In this document: piece after piece, positions 6,037 through 10,072 of the stretch
How the letters are laid out: each line of letters starts with the position of its first letter
How positions within the stretch are numbered: the stretch's first letter is position 1
Assembly (NCBI GenBank): GCA_002427165.1
Contig: DIQB01000042.1
Span: 15,739 to 25,810 of the forward strand
DNA length: 10,072 nt
Source of the DNA: Firmicutes bacterium UBA5473
GTDB taxonomy: Bacteria > Bacillota > DTU084
Direction of reading: 5' to 3'
Notes under the pieces: generated by a model
What the model was told of the DNA's origin: nothing
The model's database searches: none
What the model saw: the letters and a program-made list of their open reading frames with translations, nothing else
Program-made: the position numbers and the translations under genes

Positions 6037-9000
6037 TTATATAACTTCACCATTGAGAATTTTCCAAACTCTTTTATAATCACTCCCATTGAGTGATGTA
6101 TGAGGCGGAGTAGCAGAATGCCACTCGCTATCTGACAGCTCAGTCAACCATTTTTGTGTTTCTGAAGAAGAGAGTTGATAGATGTCCTTGTACTTCTTTT
6201 TCAATTTGCTGCCAAGGCTTGTTGCAACACCTCTTGGTACATTGTTCATTCTCATTAAGATCGCTTCATCAGAGTTAACTCCATAGTAAATCATGGCTGG
6301 CAAATTTTTTAATCGTATTTGCTCTTTTGGATCTAAGTTAGCAAAATCAATGCCCACAGAGGGAACCTTTTGCAATGAAGCCAGTCCCCAAGTTGCATTG
6401 TTAATTAATTTGCTAAAAATTGCTCTGCAACAATTTGTCAATGCCTCCTCTGAATTACCACCAAAATACTTCATTGCTATTTCTTCTATATCGCTTCCTG
6501 ATACCCAATCCACAGTGATATTGGCAAGTGTATTCCCATCTGTAGAGGATTTACCCGGCACTAAATCTGTCAAATTATGTTGAATCTCAGGTATACTCAA
6601 CATTATTCCCATTAAGTCCTTTAAGGAACTATTAGAAGAGAATAACTTTGAACCCGTCCAAATTGAATTACTTATGCCAAGAGACTTTGCTTTCATAATG
6701 GTTCTCTCAATGGACTCAAATGAAAACCCTGTTGAATCAGAAATTTTTGCTAGGCCTTTGTTTTTATTAAGTTTTTGACCATATTTTTTTACTGCTTTCA
6801 ATATGACTGCTTGTTTTTCACGAGAACAATGAGAATAGCCATAAGTTCTACGAAGAAAGAGATCAGCCTTGGTTTCAAATTCTCCCATTTCAGCGCACTG
6901 GTTAAACATATGCGTAATATACTGCAGAAAATGCGACCATTCGGACAGATAAGCCAAACTTGATAAATCAAGTTCTTCTCCAAGTTGTACAACACCATCT
7001 ATCATGTCAACCAAATTGGATACAAGCGCTTCAGTATTTTGCTTTACATAGTTTTTTAATTTCATCAACTCTTCTTCTTTTTTGTTTTCTTGAGGCCCAA
7101 TCGCAACACCAACCAAACTAAGAGAAGCTTGCCCTGTTCTTCCTGATCTACCAGCAAGATTCCAAAAATCACTTATTGCCATTTTTTCGCTGAATCTTCT
7201 ATTTGCTTGATAATATGTTGTTAGCAGTATAGAAGAAACCGGAAAATTAATACCTTGTGCAATAGTCGTAGTTGCAACTAAAATATCTAGTTTCTCTTTT
7301 TCCATTAACCATTCCATTAAATATCTAACCTCATCAGGCAAACCAGCATGATGTACCCCTATCCGCCTATCCAAGAGGGTATTAAGCTTAAAATCCGCAC
7401 CTAACTCTGCAGAGATATACTTTTTTACCAACTCAATATCTTCGTCTTGTGAAACTTCTTGTCTTTCATTATACAATTGATCTGCAATTTTCCAACAACC
7501 TGAAGGTGATTGACCTATAATGAGAATACCCTTTCTGTCAATTAGTGCTTTAGCCGCACTAACACATACTAATCCTTTTGACAATCCACTTCTTGCTATA
7601 TCTAAAGGAGGAATATCCTCGGATAGAGGAATCTTTTTCTCCAATTGTATTCTTTCTCTATTGGTCAAAAGTGTTTCAAATACTATATTCCAGTCCCTTC
7701 TGGAGCCTTTGGGATAAATTGCACCAATAACTCTATCGTTTGGTCTCCAATTTAATGAAATACTTATCGAATTAGGGCTATCCTGATCTAACCAATGAGC
7801 AATATCCATGCTATTGGGAACAAATGGAGTAAGAAGTAAGAAGTTAGCCTTCTCACAGTCATTTTTTATATTGGCCATTAACAGCTCTAATGCTAATCCC
7901 CTTGTCTTATCAGCTATATTATGAGCCTCGTCAATAACAGCTAGAACCAGCTTTCTTCCCAGTTTTTCTTCAATTCCATTCCTTATTAAGAGATTCAGTT
8001 TTTCAGGAGTTGTTACCAGTAGATCAAATTCACTTGTTTTATCCACTATGATTGCTTCTTCAAATGAATCAATCTCTATTGCGCCACTCATTTTTTCAAC
8101 TTGAATCCCAATGGGAGACAAATCCTTGCGAAGTCTTGCAGTAATTTGATTTACTAACGCTCGAGTCGGAACAACATAAGCAACCCAACCACCGTCATCG
8201 GCAAACTGGTTTAACGCCTGCAAAATCCTAAACTCTGCAATCAATGTTTTCCCACTTGAGGTCGGCATATCAACAACAATTGCTTTATGCGCAGGATCTA
8301 GCAACCCCTGTTCTAACACAGCAGTCCTTTGGGGATATAAAAGCTCAAATAATGGTTTTGGTGCTTGTGTTATTGCTTTTACAAACTTGCTAACTCTAGA
8401 ATTTATCTTCTCAGTAACACACCATAAAGAATTTGAAAGCATTTGCAAGAGGGTGTTGCGAAGCAACTGCATTAACAAACTCATTTCAATATTAGAAGAC
8501 CTCTCGGAAGCCTCTATTGATTTATCAAAATGAAAATCCACTTCTTCTCTTATCTCACTGACACTTCCACTTCCATTGAGCATGTAGGTAGTAACACAAT
8601 CAAGAGCTTTAGTATAATGATATAAAGCTATTAATTCATAAGCACCACAAAGTTTCTCATCCTGTTTGAGGTTGTCTAAGAAAACATCTTCAAATCTCTT
8701 CTGGGCATCGCGCAACTCAGCAATAATTGTACAAGCATTTGACAAGTCATCCCAAGTATCCTTTCTCACCAAATGAATAAAGGCAGAATACGCTTGTTTA
8801 AACACTCTAACATCCCAAGTGTCATTTTCTGAAAAATTAACGGTTATCTTATTCTTATTTTCAACAATATATCTTTTTCCAGATTCCCATTTCTGCCCTA
8901 AATATGAAAAAGCTACTAACCTATAGACAAACTTTATTTTCGCAATATCATCCGAAGGAGTTGGAAGCTCACGAAGTAAATGAAACATATGTTGATACAT

Positions 9001-9252
9001 TATAAAAAGTTGCTCTTTACCTTCATCTAAACTTTCTTTTTTAGACATCAAATCAATTGTAGCCATTTCAATGAAGTCAACAATATTCATAATAAGCTTA
9101 TTTTCACTCTCGAATTCTTCAGCACTTGTTACCACACTTTTATTCTCTAAAGCAGAGGTTACCGAGCGAGTATCAACAATTTCAAAAGCTCTTTTATAAT
9201 CCTCGATTGAAATATTATCCAATATCCAATGTGATGGCTTATCAACCCTCAC
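6037..9252 (-). CDS. hamB: Hachiman-type superfamily 2 (Ski2-like) helicase HamB
   Basis: A 1071-residue ATP-dependent helicase, the sensor/motor subunit of the HamAB anti-phage complex. Residues 1 to about 315 are a helical extension unlike common helicases. The motor shows Walker A MPTSSGKT (329-336, K335), motif Ia VPTRALVNQ, Walker B DEAH (441-444), motif III LLLTPF, motif V VATTTIAQGINFP (659-671) and motif VI AGRSGRTGQ (700-708). The IAQGINFP segment resembles Ski2/Hel308 helicases. Near residues 990-1030 NNVPRGVATSLGSKL resembles a helix-hairpin-helix-like DNA-contacting element. It starts with GTG, 11 bp inside the hamA end, with GGGGGT 7 nt upstream. The gene is AT-rich compared with the BMC genes, suggesting transfer. 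AbpB of the related AbpAB system is the main alternative name. No frameshift is seen. Confidence 0.88.
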   Translation of the reverse strand: MRVDKPSHWILDNISIEDYKRAFEIVDTRSVTSALENKSVVTSAEEFESENKLIMNIVDFIEMATIDLMSKKESLDEGKEQLFIMYQHMFHLLRELPTPSDDIAKIKFVYRLVAFSYLGQKWESGKRYIVENKNKITVNFSENDTWDVRVFKQAYSAFIHLVRKDTWDDLSNACTIIAELRDAQKRFEDVFLDNLKQDEKLCGAYELIALYHYTKALDCVTTYMLNGSGSVSEIREEVDFHFDKSIEASERSSNIEMSLLMQLLRNTLLQMLSNSLWCVTEKINSRVSKFVKAITQAPKPLFELLYPQRTAVLEQGLLDPAHKAIVVDMPTSSGKTLIAEFRILQALNQFADDGGWVAYVVPTRALVNQITARLRKDLSPIGIQVEKMSGAIEIDSFEEAIIVDKTSEFDLLVTTPEKLNLLIRNGIEEKLGRKLVLAVIDEAHNIADKTRGLALELLMANIKNDCEKANFLLLTPFVPNSMDIAHWLDQDSPNSISISLNWRPNDRVIGAIYPKGSRRDWNIVFETLLTNRERIQLEKKIPLSEDIPPLDIARSGLSKGLVCVSAAKALIDRKGILIIGQSPSGCWKIADQLYNERQEVSQDEDIELVKKYISAELGADFKLNTLLDRRIGVHHAGLPDEVRYLMEWLMEKEKLDILVATTTIAQGINFPVSSILLTTYYQANRRFSEKMAISDFWNLAGRSGRTGQASLSLVGVAIGPQENKKEEELMKLKNYVKQNTEALVSNLVDMIDGVVQLGEELDLSSLAYLSEWSHFLQYITHMFNQCAEMGEFETKADLFLRRTYGYSHCSREKQAVILKAVKKYGQKLNKNKGLAKISDSTGFSFESIERTIMKAKSLGISNSIWTGSKLFSSNSSLKDLMGIMLSIPEIQHNLTDLVPGKSSTDGNTLANITVDWVSGSDIEEIAMKYFGGNSEEALTNCCRAIFSKLINNATWGLASLQKVPSVGIDFANLDPKEQIRLKNLPAMIYYGVNSDEAILMRMNNVPRGVATSLGSKLKKKYKDIYQLSSSETQKWLTELSDSEWHSATPPHTSLNGSDYKRVWKILNGEVI

Positions 9253-10039
9253 AGGTTACACCCCCATTCATTGCAGATACCCAAGCGCTATTTCCCATAG
9301 AAAAGCCTGTGTAAAATGCAAATAGCCATACCCGCATGGGAGAAGTAGCTTTTTTCCCAAGATATTGTGCTCTATTCTTCAAATCTAATTCATTAGGAAT
9401 TGTATCACGAATTAATACACCAACAAACTGCACATTTTCATTAGACAAAGCATATGCCGATAAAGCCTTTTTAAAATCCTCTTCAAAGGTTTCAGGCAAT
9501 AATTTTTGCTTGCCAATAATCCATTTAATTAAAGCTTTTTGCTTACCTTTATTTATTTGCAGCTCTTCTAATTGTTTTATCATACCTGTTCTACCATATA
9601 AAACACTAGGAGGAGAAAAAGGTGAACTTGAAGTTTTAACTTCACCAAACAAAAACAAAGTCTCGTCATCAATATCACAAAAACCAACAAGGTCAGCACC
9701 CGTATTAGACGCATCAGGATTTTTTAAATCACGACTTGAATTATAATAAAATCTTGCCTTACCACTATCCTCAAGCAAACACTCCGCAATAGCTTCACCA
9801 ATTCTCCAGTTCGAGTAGCTGTTTGAGCTATTTAAAATGTCGATAAACTTATCTGCAGAATATCCAGTGCCTTCAACACAGCTTCTTAATAACTCTTTAT
9901 TCCAATCCTCATCATCAAGTTTAGGTTTCACTCTGTTAATCATATAGTCTCTAAAGCAACCATCCTTGAAAGAATATCCGTAATAAGGGACTGCAACTAT
10001 GTCTTCATTACAATAATTCAGAGTTAAAATGCCTAGCAT
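9242..10039 (-). CDS. hamA: Hachiman-type DUF1837 nuclease HamA
   Basis: A 265-residue protein recognised as the DUF1837 family, the effector of Hachiman and AbpAB systems. A PD-(D/E)XK-like nuclease core is visible: IGEAIAE (E82/E86) on a helix, GADLVGF with D116, then a hydrophobic strand running into GEVKTSSS with E133 and K135. The GxD and ExK spacing is correct for this fold, so the active site looks intact. In known HamAB the nuclease is held inactive by the helicase and degrades DNA when damaged or phage DNA is sensed. The ATG at 10039 has a perfect AAGGAGG 7 nt upstream, and the end overlaps hamB by 11 bp, so the two subunits are probably made together. Promoter and any upstream partner lie outside the window. 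The family assignment rests on motifs, length and pairing with the helicase. Confidence 0.85.
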   Translation of the reverse strand: MLGILTLNYCNEDIVAVPYYGYSFKDGCFRDYMINRVKPKLDDEDWNKELLRSCVEGTGYSADKFIDILNSSNSYSNWRIGEAIAECLLEDSGKARFYYNSSRDLKNPDASNTGADLVGFCDIDDETLFLFGEVKTSSSPFSPPSVLYGRTGMIKQLEELQINKGKQKALIKWIIGKQKLLPETFEEDFKKALSAYALSNENVQFVGVLIRDTIPNELDLKNRAQYLGKKATSPMRVWLFAFYTGFSMGNSAWVSAMNGGVTCEG

Positions 10040-10046
10040 GGATATT

Positions 10047-10053
10047 CCTCCTT
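10047..10053 (-). promoter_or_regulatory. Ribosome binding site of hamA
   Basis: AAGGAGG on the minus strand, 7 nt from the ATG at 10039. The perfect match fixes the hamA start and shows that hamA is translated independently of any gene further right. Confidence 0.8.
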
Positions 10054-10072
10054 GAACCGGTTATTAATTCGA

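Noticed and set aside
6037..9252. Housekeeping Ski2/Hel308 repair helicase or type I restriction motor
   Set aside because: The tight overlap with a DUF1837-type nuclease and the long N-terminal extension fit HamB; there are no methylase or specificity genes and no restriction-type HsdR layout.

Overview
The window carries two unrelated gene blocks, all transcribed from the minus strand (right to left). The leftmost ~5.7 kb is the promoter-proximal part of a bacterial microcompartment (BMC) operon. The rightmost ~4 kb is a two-gene anti-phage module of the Hachiman (HamA-HamB) type. Strong AGGAGG-like ribosome binding sites, a DeoR-type regulator, this BMC gene set and the protein sequences point to an anaerobic Firmicute of the Clostridia/Peptococcaceae kind. 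That is an inference; there is no rRNA or other marker gene to fix the taxon.

BMC operon, in transcription order: DeoR-family repressor (5654-4893), class II sugar-phosphate aldolase (4867-4100), three single-domain BMC shell proteins (4086-3811, 3792-3484, 3481-3209), PduL-type phosphotransacylase (3191-2505), EutN/CcmL vertex protein (2504-2253), PduP/EutE-type CoA-acylating aldehyde dehydrogenase (2241-838) and the first 275 residues of a PduS/RnfC-like iron-sulfur flavoprotein (826-1, cut by the window edge). Spacings are 0 to about 26 bp, so this is one transcript. The aldolase plus PduP plus PduL suggest breakdown of a deoxysugar phosphate (fuculose-1-P or rhamnulose-1-P) to DHAP and lactaldehyde, with a C3 aldehyde then oxidised to acyl-CoA and acyl-phosphate inside the shell. 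The dehydratase or reductase linking lactaldehyde to the aldehyde dehydrogenase substrate is not in the window. It probably lies beyond the left edge, as do any BMC-T proteins. Aldolase, PduL and PduP each carry a short terminal amphipathic helix resembling a shell-targeting peptide.

Regulation: the 9-mer AAAGTCCAA occurs three times in the deoR and aldolase upstream regions. One copy sits between a plausible -35 and -10, one lies between promoter and deoR start, and one touches the aldolase start codon. This makes it a candidate operator for the DeoR protein.

Junction (5655-6036): about 380 bp without a gene, holding the deoR promoter region, a strong hairpin followed by a T-run that reads as a minus-strand terminator for the defence genes, and an unexplained AT-rich stretch.

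Defence module: hamA (10039-9242, DUF1837-type PD-(D/E)XK nuclease) overlaps hamB (9252-6037, 1071-aa Ski2-like superfamily 2 helicase) by 11 bp. All catalytic motifs that I can read are intact. Base composition falls from roughly 57-60% G+C in sampled lines of the BMC genes to roughly 35-37% in hamB, consistent with horizontal acquisition of the defence pair next to the metabolic operon.
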